From Paenibacillus sonchi (lineage in GTDB: Bacteria > Bacillota > Bacilli > Paenibacillales > Paenibacillaceae), in contig NZ_CP068595.1 in the NCBI RefSeq assembly GCF_016772475.1, positions 620,001 to 684,000 on the forward strand: a DNA stretch of 64,000 nucleotides. Direction: 5' to 3'. The notes beneath the pieces were generated by a model. That model was not told the DNA's origin and did no database searches. It saw only the letters and a program-made list of their open reading frames with translations. A program made the translations under genes and the position numbers. Numbering within the stretch: position 1 is the first letter of the stretch; each line of letters starts with the position of its first letter. Of the stretch, positions 41,901 through 50,148 are shown piece after piece.

Positions 41901-44900
41901 GACCACCCTCGATGCTCTGCGGCTGCAGATGCTCCGGACCCACCGCTCCGTCCGCCAGCTTGCTGCCGTCAATACTGCTATCCGGCAGCAGCTCCGCGCT
42001 GCGGACTTCCTCCGCCAGATGCTCAAGCTTGATGATGCCGGGGCTCAAATGGCGATCTTCCAGCGCTCCATCTGCCAGGTGACCGCCCTCGATGCTCTGC
42101 GGCTGCAGATGCTCCGGACCCACCGCTCCATCCGCCAGCTTGCTGCCGTCAATGCTGCCATCCGGCAGCAGCTCCGGAGTCAGCGTACCCTCTGCCAGAT
42201 GCTCCAGATGAATACTGCCGGGGCAGATATGGCGGCTGTTCACTGCTTCAGGGGCCAGGTGGCCGCCATATACGCTTTCGGTGGCCAGATGCTGCGGGCC
42301 TACCGCCCCGGCTGCCAGCTTGCTGCTGTCAATGCTGCCGTCCGGCAGCAGCTCCGCGCTGCGGGTTTCTTCCGCCAGATGCACAAGCTTGATGATGCCG
42401 GGGCCCAAATGGCGATCTTCCAGCGTTTTATCTGCGAGATGACTGCCGTAGATGCTCTGCGGCTGCAGGTGATGCGTACCCACCACACCAGCCGCCAGCT
42501 TGCTTGCTCCAATGCTGCCGTCCGGCAGCAGGTCTGCGCTGTGGACTTCCTCCGCCAGATGCGCAAGCCTGATGATACCGGAGCTCAAATGACGCTCCTC
42601 CAGCGTTCCATCCGCAAGATGTCCGCCCTGGATACTTTGCGCTTGCAGATGCTGCGGACCCACTGCCCCCTCTGCCAGCTTGCTGCCGTCGATACTGCCG
42701 TCCGGCAGCAGGTCTGCGCTGTGGACTTCCTCCGCCAAATGCGCAAGCTTGATGATACCGGAGCTCAAATGACGCTCCTCCAGCGTTCCATCCGCAAGAT
42801 GTCCGCCCTGGATACTTTGCGCTTGCAGATGCTGCGGACCCACTGCCCCCTCTGCCAGCTTGCTGCCGTCGATACTGCCGTCCGGCAGCAGGTCTGCGCT
42901 GTGGACTTCCTCCGCCAAATGCGCAAGCTTGATGATACCGGAGCTCAAATGACGCTCCTCCAGCGTTCCATCCGCAAGATGTCCGCCCTTAATGCTCTCC
43001 GCTTGCAGATGCTGTGAACCCACTGCCCCTTCTGCCAGCTTGCTTCCTTCGATGCTGCCGTCCGGCAGCAGCTCCGCGCTTTTCGTCCCGGCAGCCAGAT
43101 GGCTCAACTGGATGCTGCCGGGACGGATATGGCGGCTGTCTACCGCATCCGCTGCCAAATGTCCTCCATAGACGCTGCCGGAAGCCAGCTGAAAAGAACC
43201 TACCGCACCAGCCGCCAGCTTACTTCCTCCAATACTGCCATCCGGCAGCAGCGCTGCACTGCGGGCTTCATCCCCCAGATGCTCAAGCTTGATCAGACCG
43301 GGACGCAAATGCCGTTCCTGCAGGATTCCGTCTACAAGATGTTCACCATAAACGCTTTCTTGCTGCAGATGGAGCGAGCTCACCGCGCCTGCCGCCAGCT
43401 TCACGCCGTCGATACTGCCATCCGGCAGCAGTTCCGGGGTCAGCGTGTCTTTGGCCAAATGCTCAAACTGGATGCTGCCGGAGCGGATATGGCGGCTGTC
43501 TACCGCATCTGTGGTCAAATGATCTGCATACACGGTGCCGGGGGCTAAATGGAACGGTCCGACGGAGCCCTCGGCCAGCTTCATACTGCTGATGCTTCCA
43601 TCCGGCAGGATGTCTGCACTGCGTGTTTCTTCCGCCAGATGCGCCAGAGTGATCTCTCCGGCCCGAATATGCTGTCCTTCCACCGCCTCCGGCTGCAGAT
43701 GCCCGGCTCCCACACTGCCGGGAGCCAAATGCGTGGCCTCTACAGCACCCGGTACCAGCTTCTCTCCGCCAATACTGGCGTCCGGCAGAATTTGGCTGCT
43801 GCGGACTTCCTCGGCCAGATGGGCCAAGGTAATGCTGCCTTGCCCGATATGCCGTCCTTCCACCGAAGCTTCAGCCAAGTGGCCGTTTTCTACACTTTTC
43901 TGCGCAAGGTGGCGGGAGGAAACAGCTCCTTCGATCAGCTTGGCTCCGGAGATGCTGCCATCCTGAATCTGAATGGAAGAGACCGAACTTGGGTTAATAT
44001 GTCCATTGCCGATGGACATCGGCCGAATATGTGCACCGCCCACACTTCCCGGGGCAAGATGTCTGCCCTGCACTGCAGCGTCGATGATCGAACCAGATCC
44101 GACCGCCCCCGCTGCCAAGTGCTCGGCTTGAACGGACGATGCTCCCAGTTTGGCGGATTCTACGCTTCCATCCGCCAGCTTTGCCGTCGTAACCGACAGG
44201 TCTCCCAGCTTATCGGTGGACACACTTTCCGGCGACAGCTTCAATGAAGTTACTGCATAATCAGACAGGTGATGCGGCTGAACAATAGCGGCGGAAAGAT
44301 GAATTTCCTTCACAGCACCTGTACCCAGCTTTTCACCCACCACCGAACCCGGCTGCAGTGCAGAAGAGGTGACACTGTTATCTCCAAGATGCCTGCGTTC
44401 CACAGCACCCGGTGCCAAATGCTCGGCATCCACCACTGCGCGCTGCAATACACGCCCGCTGACGCTGGCATCGGCCAGATTTTTTTCCTCAACCGTACAA
44501 AAAGCAATATGCTCTCCACTAACAGCTTCCCGCGCAATAGCATTGGGACTAACCGCACCGTGAGCCAGCTTGGCGGCAGTAATACTGCCATCCGCCAATT
44601 TATCCGGGGTAATACTTTGCGGACGAAGATGCTCTCCTGCCACTGAGGCACCTGCCAGCTGTTCACCCGTAACAGCTCCGCTGGCCAGATGGGCTGTAAG
44701 CACTGCCTCTTCCTGCAATTGGATTGAACCGACTGATTTCGCTGCCAAATGGGAATTTTCAATAGACTCGCGCTGCAGGTGGACGGAAGTAACAGCCTGC
44801 ATGGCAATCTGAGGCCCACGTACAGCAGATTTGGCGATATGCCGTGTCGTGACGGCTTCATCAGCCAGCTTATGCGAGAGAATGCTTTGATCGGCGATTT

Positions 44901-46119
44901 TGGAGGAGGTGACCGCCTGCTCCACAAGCTGGGCTGTCCCTACCGCACCTTCTGCAAGCTTTACAAAAGAAATGCTGCGGTCCGCCAAATGACGGCTGGC
45001 AATTTCACCGTCAGCAATATGGCTCCCATTCACACTTTCCGGGCTTAAGTGCTGCCCGCGTATCACCTCTTTGCCAATCTGGCGTGAACCTACCGCACCG
45101 TCGGCAAGATGCCCGCTTTCGATAACACCAAGTTGAAGCTGCTCTTTGCCGATCAGCCGGCCGGCCAGCTGTTCCGGTCCAATCGCACCCGGAGCCAGAT
45201 GCGCCGCTGTAATTGCGCTGCTGCTGATATGGCGGCTCTCAATTACGGCCTCCCCCAGCTTGGCACCGCTGATTTCACCGTCGGCAATTTTATCGCCCGA
45301 TACCGCTTCGTCAGCCAGCTTGGAACGGTCAATGCTTCCATTCGCCAAATGCCGGCTGACGATGCTGCTGCTCAGGATTTTCTCGCCTGTCACCGCCCCA
45401 TCCTCCAGCAGCTCCGCTGTGATGATGCAGTCGCTGAGGTGGCGGCTGGTAATGGCCTGGTCGGCAATTTGGCCGCCGCCGATGATCCGGTCAGCCAGCT
45501 TCTCCGGACCGATGCTGCCATTTTTCAGCTTCTCACCGCTAATGGAATGGTCCAGCAGCTTGCCGCCGCTGATGCTTCCTTCCGCCAAATGTTCGCCCGT
45601 TACGGATTCAGGGGCCAGTTTGGAGGATGTTATTGCCTTGTCCGCGATATTAATGCTCTGCACAGCATAGTCCTGCAGCCAGGGCGTGCCGATGATGCCG
45701 AATTTCAGCTTGGACCCGTCAATGGTCCGGGGCGCAATTTTTCTTCCGGTAACGGCAGCATCGGACAAATCGTCCGTATATACAGGCTGGAGGCGTTCCT
45801 TTTCCACCACTGGCAGCACAATCTCAGGGATTGGCAGCAAAGGTTCATCATCCTCAACGTCAATTTCCGCCACCTGTTCCTGAGGCTCTTGCTGATCAAG
45901 TACGGGAGATTGTACGAATTCCGCCGCCTCAAGCGTATCCACCCCGCTCACCTTCAGAGTTGAACTCCCGGCATCCGGCGTTTCGCTGCCGGAGGTGTCT
46001 GCCACCTCCTGTACCTTGGGACTGCTTCCCAGCAAACTGAGTTCCTTCATATTCGGATTATCCACAATATAGAGCGGTTTTTTGGAACTGCGGTGCTGAT
46101 TTCTTCTGGAGCCCTTCAC
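38905..46119 (-). CDS. Giant decapeptide-repeat, fibre-like protein with a WIAG-type C-terminal domain
   Basis: Protein of 2404 residues from a GTG start preceded by GGAGGAG. Residues 1-115 are a polar linker starting KGSRRNQHRSSKKPLYIVDN. From about 120 to 2290 the chain is a decapeptide repeat of the form L-x-x-G-S/A-I/V-x-x-x-H/K (for example LADGAVGPEH, LQPQSIEGGH), grouped in the C-terminal two thirds into 60-residue units. Such periodic LADGSI-type repeats are known from trimeric beta-helical fibres, for instance in phage tails. The last 100 residues form a beta-rich domain ending VLSWIALGSPLLKP, which fits the WIAG-tail family of Paenibacillus-like spore formers. There is no signal peptide, LPxTG or membrane helix, so export by secretion is not evident. 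Assembly on the spore from the mother-cell side would need none. Confidence 0.85.
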   Translation of the reverse strand: MKGSRRNQHRSSKKPLYIVDNPNMKELSLLGSSPKVQEVADTSGSETPDAGSSTLKVSGVDTLEAAEFVQSPVLDQQEPQEQVAEIDVEDDEPLLPIPEIVLPVVEKERLQPVYTDDLSDAAVTGRKIAPRTIDGSKLKFGIIGTPWLQDYAVQSINIADKAITSSKLAPESVTGEHLAEGSISGGKLLDHSISGEKLKNGSIGPEKLADRIIGGGQIADQAITSRHLSDCIITAELLEDGAVTGEKILSSSIVSRHLANGSIDRSKLADEAVSGDKIADGEISGAKLGEAVIESRHISSSAITAAHLAPGAIGPEQLAGRLIGKEQLQLGVIESGHLADGAVGSRQIGKEVIRGQHLSPESVNGSHIADGEIASRHLADRSISFVKLAEGAVGTAQLVEQAVTSSKIADQSILSHKLADEAVTTRHIAKSAVRGPQIAMQAVTSVHLQRESIENSHLAAKSVGSIQLQEEAVLTAHLASGAVTGEQLAGASVAGEHLRPQSITPDKLADGSITAAKLAHGAVSPNAIAREAVSGEHIAFCTVEEKNLADASVSGRVLQRAVVDAEHLAPGAVERRHLGDNSVTSSALQPGSVVGEKLGTGAVKEIHLSAAIVQPHHLSDYAVTSLKLSPESVSTDKLGDLSVTTAKLADGSVESAKLGASSVQAEHLAAGAVGSGSIIDAAVQGRHLAPGSVGGAHIRPMSIGNGHINPSSVSSIQIQDGSISGAKLIEGAVSSRHLAQKSVENGHLAEASVEGRHIGQGSITLAHLAEEVRSSQILPDASIGGEKLVPGAVEATHLAPGSVGAGHLQPEAVEGQHIRAGEITLAHLAEETRSADILPDGSISSMKLAEGSVGPFHLAPGTVYADHLTTDAVDSRHIRSGSIQFEHLAKDTLTPELLPDGSIDGVKLAAGAVSSLHLQQESVYGEHLVDGILQERHLRPGLIKLEHLGDEARSAALLPDGSIGGSKLAAGAVGSFQLASGSVYGGHLAADAVDSRHIRPGSIQLSHLAAGTKSAELLPDGSIEGSKLAEGAVGSQHLQAESIKGGHLADGTLEERHLSSGIIKLAHLAEEVHSADLLPDGSIDGSKLAEGAVGPQHLQAQSIQGGHLADGTLEERHLSSGIIKLAHLAEEVHSADLLPDGSIDGSKLAEGAVGPQHLQAQSIQGGHLADGTLEERHLSSGIIRLAHLAEEVHSADLLPDGSIGASKLAAGVVGTHHLQPQSIYGSHLADKTLEDRHLGPGIIKLVHLAEETRSAELLPDGSIDSSKLAAGAVGPQHLATESVYGGHLAPEAVNSRHICPGSIHLEHLAEGTLTPELLPDGSIDGSKLADGAVGPEHLQPQSIEGGHLADGALEDRHLSPGIIKLEHLAEEVRSAELLPDSSIDGSKLADGAVGPEHLQPQSIEGGHLADGMLEDRHLSPGIIKLEHLAEEVRSAELLPDGSIDGSKLADGAVGPEHLQPQSIEGGHLADGALEDRHSSPGIIKLEHLAEEVRNADLLPDGSIDGSKLADGAVGPEHLQPQSIEGGHLVDGALEDRHLSPGIIKLEHLAEEVRSAELLPDGSIDGSKLADGAVGPEHLQPQSIEGGHLVDGALEDRHLSPGIIKLEHLAEEVRSAELLPDGSIDGSKLADGAVGPEHLQPQSIEGGHLVDGALEDRHLSPGIIKLEHLAEEVRSAELLPDGSIDGSKLAAGAVGSEHLAPGSIYGGHLAPEAVDGRHIRPGSIHLEHLAENTLTPELLSDGSIGGSKLAAGAVGPQHLAPGSIYGGHLVPEAVDGRHIRSGSIRLSHLAENTLTPELLPDGSIGGSKLAAGSVGPEHLKPQSIEGGHLADGTLEDRHLGPGIIKLEHLAEEVRSAELLPDGSIDGSKLTAGAVGSQHLAPGSIYGGHLAPEAVDGRHIRPGSIHLEHLSENTLTPELLPDGSIDGSKLAAGTVGPEHLAPGSINGGHLAPEAVDGRHIRPGSIHLEHLSENTLTPELLPDGSIDGSKLAVGAVGPQHLVPGSINGGHLVPEAVDGRHIRSGSIRLAHLAKDTLTPELLPDGSIDGSKLAAEAVGSYQLAPGSVYGGHLAPGAVDGRHIRSGSIQFAHLSESVLTSELLPDGSISDAKLALDAVGPQHLQLKSVHGGHLADEALEERHLSPGIIKLEHLAEEIHSADLLPDGSISDAKLADDAVGPQHLQLQSVHGGHIADEALEERHLSPGIIKLEHLAEEIHSADLLPDGSITGEKLAFGSVGTRQLAESAVGNIELQDEAVDASKITSFAIQSRHLEEDSVQSYHIAPGAIIGDHLTPGSVNAEHLSFSPVQSSGNRQVLQQFGMTAFMFNGDAESAEVTVTFDESFGHTGYVLVAMTNQPFFHASLKSRGGGEAVIEVVRLRETSHFYGVLSWIALGSPLLKPAKDHRAFD
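39481..43860. repeat. Exact-phase 180-bp tandem repeats inside the giant gene
   Basis: The segment encodes about 24 consecutive 60-residue units, and matching words recur at multiples of 180 bases throughout (for example GCTCAAGCTTGATGATGCC at 41121, 41301, 41481, 41661, 41841, 42021). Bases 41221-41400 and 41401-41580 are identical, and so are 42601-42780 and 42781-42960, while units near both ends of the array have diverged. No unit contains an indel that would break the frame. Confidence 0.93.
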
Positions 46120-46369
46120 AAGCAGTCTCCTCCTTCCATCTATTGTTTCTCCTAGGCATCATATGCAGCGCACTGGGCGGATGACACCCTTTTGCGCGCC
46201 AAGCCTGACAATTCTGCTTCTGCTGCCGGAGGAAACGGAATACGCAGTTTCTTTCAAAAAAGGGCTTCTGCCACAGCGCATCCGTCCAACCCTAAAAGGC
46301 AAGTACACACATACAATGACACAGGAAGAGGAGCAGCCGGAACAATAGAAGATAACAGGAGGAACAAAC
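46120..46369. promoter_or_regulatory. Divergent promoter region of the fibre gene and the YheC/D gene
   Basis: A 250-base gap between two divergent genes. In the plus direction CACATACAATG lies at 46308-46318, about 50 bases before the YheC/D start. The same word CACATACAAT occurs 46 bases before the YjcZ start at 56 kb and fits the sigma-K -10 consensus CATANNNTA in part. In the minus direction GCATATGATGCC lies at about 46156-46167, near the fibre gene start, a weaker match. Late mother-cell expression of both genes would fit, but this is tentative. Confidence 0.35.
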
Positions 46370-47464
46370 ATGGGGCAAAAGCTCGTGGGAATACTGTTAA
46401 ATGCCGCTATGCACCGGGGCGTTCCCCGGCTAAAAACGGGACAGGAATCACTGGAGAGCTATGAGGAAGCCGCCGCCGCATACGGATTAACCCCCTGCTT
46501 CCTGAAGCTGTCCGATATCGATACGAAATCCGGCTACAGCATTGCCTACGTAAATGGGCCTAATGGCTACAGGAGTGCCGTAATTCCGACACCGGACGTC
46601 ATTCACAACCGGGCCATCTACGACCCGGGGAGCCGTGGAGTTGAAAGACTCCTTCGCAGCGGCGTTCAGGTATATAATACATGCAACCGCTATGGAAAAG
46701 ACCAGATCCATGGGTTGCTTGAGCAGAATGAAGGGCTGCGCGGCCTTCTGCCGGTCACCTCAGCCGGGCTCTCCGGACTGAAGGAAATGATGGACAGCTA
46801 TTCCGATCTTATCCTGAAGCCTTGCCGGGGGAGTATCGGGCAGGGCGTAATGCGCCTCTCGCAGAACAGTCCCGGGCACTGGACCTGGAGCTATCTGCCC
46901 GGCGGCTCCAACAGCTGGGCCAGTACAGCCGTCTACCAGGATGCCCTGCCCAGAGCCCTGCGGGCGCGCCTGGCATCTGCTCCTTACCTGGTCCAGGAAC
47001 GTATCCCGCTGGCCGAGCTTGGGGGCCGGCCGTTTGATCTCCGCGTCACCGTTCAGCGGGGCTGGGGCGGAGAGTGGCAGGTCACCGGACTGTTCGCCAA
47101 ACGGGCAGCACCCGGCGGCTTCGTCTCCAACATTGCCCGCGGCGGGGAGGCGCTTGACCCCACCTTTGCACTGGAGCAGGCATTCTCCGGTGCCGCAGCG
47201 GCAGGTATCCGCATGTCCGTTCTGGCGCACAGCCTCAGTGTTGCACGTGAACTGGAGAAAAGTCTCCCCGGCCTGGCGGACATCGGACTGGACATGGGCA
47301 TCACCGGAAAAGGCCGCATCTATTTCATCGAGTGCAACGGACGGGATCAGCGCTACGGCTTCCGCAAAGCCGGACTGACCGGCACCTGGAAGGAAAGCTA
47401 CCGGAAGCCTATGGCATATGCAAGATACCTGCTTGACCGTCCTGCACGGCATAACAGTTATTGA
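46370..47464 (+). CDS. YheC/YheD-family ATP-grasp protein (endospore coat-associated)
   Basis: ATP-grasp fold protein of 364 residues of the YheC/YheD family, whose Bacillus members are found with the spore coat. Visible are the N-terminal KLVGILLNAAMHRGVPR, a conserved HNRAIYDPGSRGVERLL segment, the ATP-grasp region DLILKPCRGSIGQGVMRL, QERIPLAELGGRPFDLRVTV, and the metal-binding end YFIECNGRDQRYGF. AGGAGG lies at the right distance from the ATG. The reaction is unknown; the fold predicts ATP-dependent ligation of a carboxylate to an amine, such as adding amino acids to a coat component. It is divergent from the giant fibre gene, so the pair may be coexpressed. Confidence 0.9.
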   Translation: MGQKLVGILLNAAMHRGVPRLKTGQESLESYEEAAAAYGLTPCFLKLSDIDTKSGYSIAYVNGPNGYRSAVIPTPDVIHNRAIYDPGSRGVERLLRSGVQVYNTCNRYGKDQIHGLLEQNEGLRGLLPVTSAGLSGLKEMMDSYSDLILKPCRGSIGQGVMRLSQNSPGHWTWSYLPGGSNSWASTAVYQDALPRALRARLASAPYLVQERIPLAELGGRPFDLRVTVQRGWGGEWQVTGLFAKRAAPGGFVSNIARGGEALDPTFALEQAFSGAAAAGIRMSVLAHSLSVARELEKSLPGLADIGLDMGITGKGRIYFIECNGRDQRYGFRKAGLTGTWKESYRKPMAYARYLLDRPARHNSY

Positions 47465-47551
47465 TTTGTCTCCTATTCTATGTCAATATAATGCAGAGCG
47501 GGCGGTCCCGGACACGGGACCGTGCTGCTGCATGATGGAAGGGAGATAATC

Positions 47552-48343
47552 ATGGTAAAACAATTGCTGCGGCTGATGACCGAGTTGTCCTCGCACAGAT
47601 GGCTTTCCCGGTTGATGGGGGCTTTTTCCCATAGCAGACTCAGCCGTTTTTTAATCCCGGCATTTATTCGGATTTATCATATTCCCGCTTCTGAGGCAGA
47701 GAAGCATTCCGGGGAATACCTTACACTCAATGAATTTTTCAGCCGCCGCCTGAAACCCGGCATGCGTCCTATCGCCGGCCACGAGAATGCGGTAGCCAGC
47801 CCGGTGGATGCGCTGATTACCGCCATGGGCGAGATTCATTCCGGAACGATAATGAATGTAAAAGGACAGGACTATGAACTGGAAGATCTTTTGAACCATT
47901 CCCCGCACCTGGAGCTGTACAAAAAAGGCTTTTTCTTCGTGCTCTACTTAAGTCCAACGGATTATCACCGGATTCACTCCCCGCTTACCGGGCGCAAGGT
48001 CGAAAGTGAGCATATCCGCGGACGGGCCTATCCGGTCAATGAGTTTGGCATGAGACACATGAAAGGTGTGCTGAGCCGCAATGAACGGCTGATTACTTAT
48101 ATCGCCGGAGCCAACGGTGAAGCCGCCGTGGTAAAAGTCGGCGCGATGAATGTCAGCAGCATCCATTACGCGGATGAAGCGGCTGATGCCTGGCAGATCG
48201 GCGACGATCTCGCTTATTTCGAATTCGGCTCCACCGTAGTACTGCTCCTGGAGAACGGCAGCTTCACCGTGCGTCCAGGGCTGACCAGCGGAACCAAGGT
48301 GAAGATGGGCGAGCTGCTGGGCACGCTGCAGCGGCCGGTGTAG
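47552..48343 (+). CDS. psd: Phosphatidylserine decarboxylase
   Basis: Pyruvoyl-dependent decarboxylase of 263 residues that makes phosphatidylethanolamine at the membrane. Family segments are LTLNEFFSRRLKPGMRPI, AVASPVDALI, FVLYLSPTDYHRIHSPLTG and FEFGSTVVLLLE. The GST in the last is the self-cleavage site whose Ser becomes the pyruvoyl group. The start at 47552 follows GGGAGAT; the frame extends ten codons upstream without a better site. Length is normal. An intrinsic terminator follows. No phosphatidylserine synthase is visible next to it. Confidence 0.93.
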   Translation: MVKQLLRLMTELSSHRWLSRLMGAFSHSRLSRFLIPAFIRIYHIPASEAEKHSGEYLTLNEFFSRRLKPGMRPIAGHENAVASPVDALITAMGEIHSGTIMNVKGQDYELEDLLNHSPHLELYKKGFFFVLYLSPTDYHRIHSPLTGRKVESEHIRGRAYPVNEFGMRHMKGVLSRNERLITYIAGANGEAAVVKVGAMNVSSIHYADEAADAWQIGDDLAYFEFGSTVVLLLENGSFTVRPGLTSGTKVKMGELLGTLQRPV

Positions 48344-48350
48344 AATAATC

Positions 48351-48395
48351 AAAGGCGGCAAGTCTCCCATGGCCTGGAGATCTGCCGCCTTTTTA
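48351..48395 (+). terminator. Intrinsic terminator of psd
   Basis: AAAGGCGGCA at 48351-48360 pairs with TGCCGCCTTT at 48383-48392 and is followed by further T. It begins seven bases after the psd stop. Confidence 0.88.
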
Positions 48396-48516
48396 AAAAT
48401 ATAAGCATTTAGATGCTTCACGCAAAAAATTATCCTTATATTTCTCGCTGAAACGGTACCGTCTTTTCAAGGACGGCTAAGCCGTTTCTACTTGTTGACA
48501 CCTATATCCAACAGAA

Positions 48517-49266
48517 TTATTCCGTCACCTTGCTCTGATTCGCCACCTCGCGGGCTTTCTCCTGCACCTCTGCCGGTTCCCCGAGATAGAAGCGGCTGAT
48601 CGGCTTCACATCATCATCCAGCTTGTAGACCAGAGGGACTCCGGTCGGCACATTCAGGTCCAGCAGCGCCTTCTCGTCAATGTCTTCCATGAATTTGATC
48701 AGCGCCCGCAGCGTGTTGCCATGCGCCGAGATCAGCACCCGTTCCTTCTTGCGGATCAGCGGCACGATGCGGTTGCTCCAGAAATCACCGACACGGTGTA
48801 CGGTATCTTCCAGGCTTTCGCCGCGCGGAATATCGCCGGGCCGGACCTCCTTGTAGCGGATGTCGTTCCTGGCATAACGCGGATCATCCGGCTCCAGCAT
48901 CGGAGGCCGGACGGACAGGCTGCGCCGCCAGATGTGCAGCTGCTCTTCGCCGTATTTTACCGCAGTCTCGCTCTTGCTCAGACCCTGCAGCGCTCCGTAA
49001 TGACGCTCGTTCAGCTTCCAGGATTTCTGTACCGGAATCCACAGCAGGTCCATTTCATCCAGCACATAATTCAATGTCTTGATTGAACGCTTCAGCACAG
49101 AAGCAAAGGCCAAATCGAAAGTATAGCCGGCCTCCCTCAGCAGCTTGCCCGCCGCTTTAGCTTCCTCTACCCCCTTCTCCGTCAGATCGGGGTCGCTCCA
49201 GCCTGTGAACAGATTTTGGCGGTTGTACTCGCTCTCTCCATGGCGTATCAATACGATTTCGTACAT
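48517..49266 (-). CDS. gpmA: 2,3-bisphosphoglycerate-dependent phosphoglycerate mutase
   Basis: Histidine phosphatase superfamily enzyme of 249 residues that interconverts 3- and 2-phosphoglycerate in glycolysis. The phospho-histidine motif EIVLIRHGESEYNRQN is at the N terminus. ERHYGALQGLSKSE, the RDIRYKEVRPGDIPRGESLED region and LISAHGNTLRALIKFM with the second catalytic His follow. The start at 49266 follows GCAGGAGGAG; nine more codons upstream are open but lack a site. Length matches GpmA. The gene is monocistronic. Confidence 0.94.
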   Translation of the reverse strand: MYEIVLIRHGESEYNRQNLFTGWSDPDLTEKGVEEAKAAGKLLREAGYTFDLAFASVLKRSIKTLNYVLDEMDLLWIPVQKSWKLNERHYGALQGLSKSETAVKYGEEQLHIWRRSLSVRPPMLEPDDPRYARNDIRYKEVRPGDIPRGESLEDTVHRVGDFWSNRIVPLIRKKERVLISAHGNTLRALIKFMEDIDEKALLDLNVPTGVPLVYKLDDDVKPISRFYLGEPAEVQEKAREVANQSKVTE

Positions 49267-49429
49267 ACTCTCTCCTCCTGCCCGTAGTTTCATAATCTAT
49301 ATAATCCTACTCCCATCATAGGCCTGCTGACCGGGTTCTTCAAGGCCTTGCTTCGGCGGCTCTCCGGTTTCTTTACCGGTCCAAAAATCGTCCTCCAGCC
49401 ACCGCTTTTGCCGCCTGTTGCCGCTCCCG

Positions 49430-49918
49430 CTACGATCCGTGCGCTGACAGCCGCCGCAGCACCGCGTCCCGCAGCACCCGCGCATGATTGTGCTGCTCAT
49501 CCTTCGCTGCATACAGCAGCGTCACCGGGCTTTCCCTGGCCCAGGCGCACAGCCGCTCCATTTCGCCCGCCGCCGGCTCCGATTGTAGTTCCTCCTCATA
49601 CAGCACCGCAAACTCCGCAAATTTGTCGGGTTTATGAGCGAACCACTTCCGCAATTCGGGTGACGGCGCGGCCTCCCGCATCCAGTCGTCGAGCTGTGCC
49701 GATTCCTTGGACACCCCGCGCGGCCACAGGCGGTCAACCAGCACCCTTCTGCCGTCCGCCGCCTCCGGCGGGGCGTAGATACGTTTGATTCGGAGCGTAT
49801 CCGTACCTGCATCTGCACGCATATCCCCTGAGCCTGTACTTGTCACTTCGACCGAGCCTGCATCTGTCTTCGATGCCCCTAGACCCGCCTTTACCGCATC
49901 TGATCCGTTACTTGACAC
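49430..49918 (-). CDS. DUF488-family protein with an N-terminal extension
   Basis: Protein of 162 residues. From residue 41 it is a normal DUF488 (YeaO-like) protein: LRIKRIYAPPEAADGRRVLVDRLWPRGVSKES, then the W-F-A-H-K region and LLYAAKDEQHNHARVL. The first 40 residues (many Ser, Thr, Asp and Gly) are not part of the family and may reflect an upstream start. A GTG at 49918 with GGAG eight bases upstream supports the longer form. The molecular function of DUF488 is unknown. Confidence 0.85.
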   Translation of the reverse strand: MSSNGSDAVKAGLGASKTDAGSVEVTSTGSGDMRADAGTDTLRIKRIYAPPEAADGRRVLVDRLWPRGVSKESAQLDDWMREAAPSPELRKWFAHKPDKFAEFAVLYEEELQSEPAAGEMERLCAWARESPVTLLYAAKDEQHNHARVLRDAVLRRLSAHGS

Positions 49919-49941
49919 ATAACTTGCTCCTCTCCCGTTTC

Positions 49942-50148
49942 TTAAGCATATATGCCGCGCAGCCGTATATTGGAGCCGAATAAGCCCCTGGCACCGGTCA
50001 CCTCACAGGATGGATGGCCGGGACCGTATGCTGTTTGGAACGATTGCTCCGCGTGTTCGGGTTCAGCATAACTTCGGGAAGGAAGACAGCGGCCCAAACT
50101 GAGTTCGTTGACCTTCCATCCACTTTCCCCCGATCGTCTATATTTCAC
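49942..50148 (-). pseudogene. Remnant of an aldo/keto reductase N terminus
   Basis: The first 35 codons read KYRRSGESGWKVNELSLGRC followed by AEPEHAEQSFQTAYGPG. This matches the opening of aldo/keto reductases of the voltage-gated potassium channel beta-like group (KYRRLGxSGLKVSExSLG), but the similarity ends after about 45 residues, no TIM-barrel body follows, and the start has no ribosome binding site. A decayed gene fragment is the best reading. Confidence 0.6.

Noticed and set aside
40948..43017. A 689-codon plus-strand frame opposite the giant repeat gene
   Set aside because: It is the antisense shadow of the 180-bp repeats. The minus-strand frame is 2404 codons long with a ribosome binding site, terminator and family-like ends.
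38905..46119. Prophage tail-fibre gene
   Set aside because: The repeat type resembles phage fibres, but no phage structural, lysis or integrase genes are nearby. The C-terminal domain and neighbours fit a spore-former surface locus better.
48441..48500. Terminator after gpmA
   Set aside because: The imperfect inverted repeat GAAACGG...CCGTTTC is not followed by a T-run on the gpmA strand.
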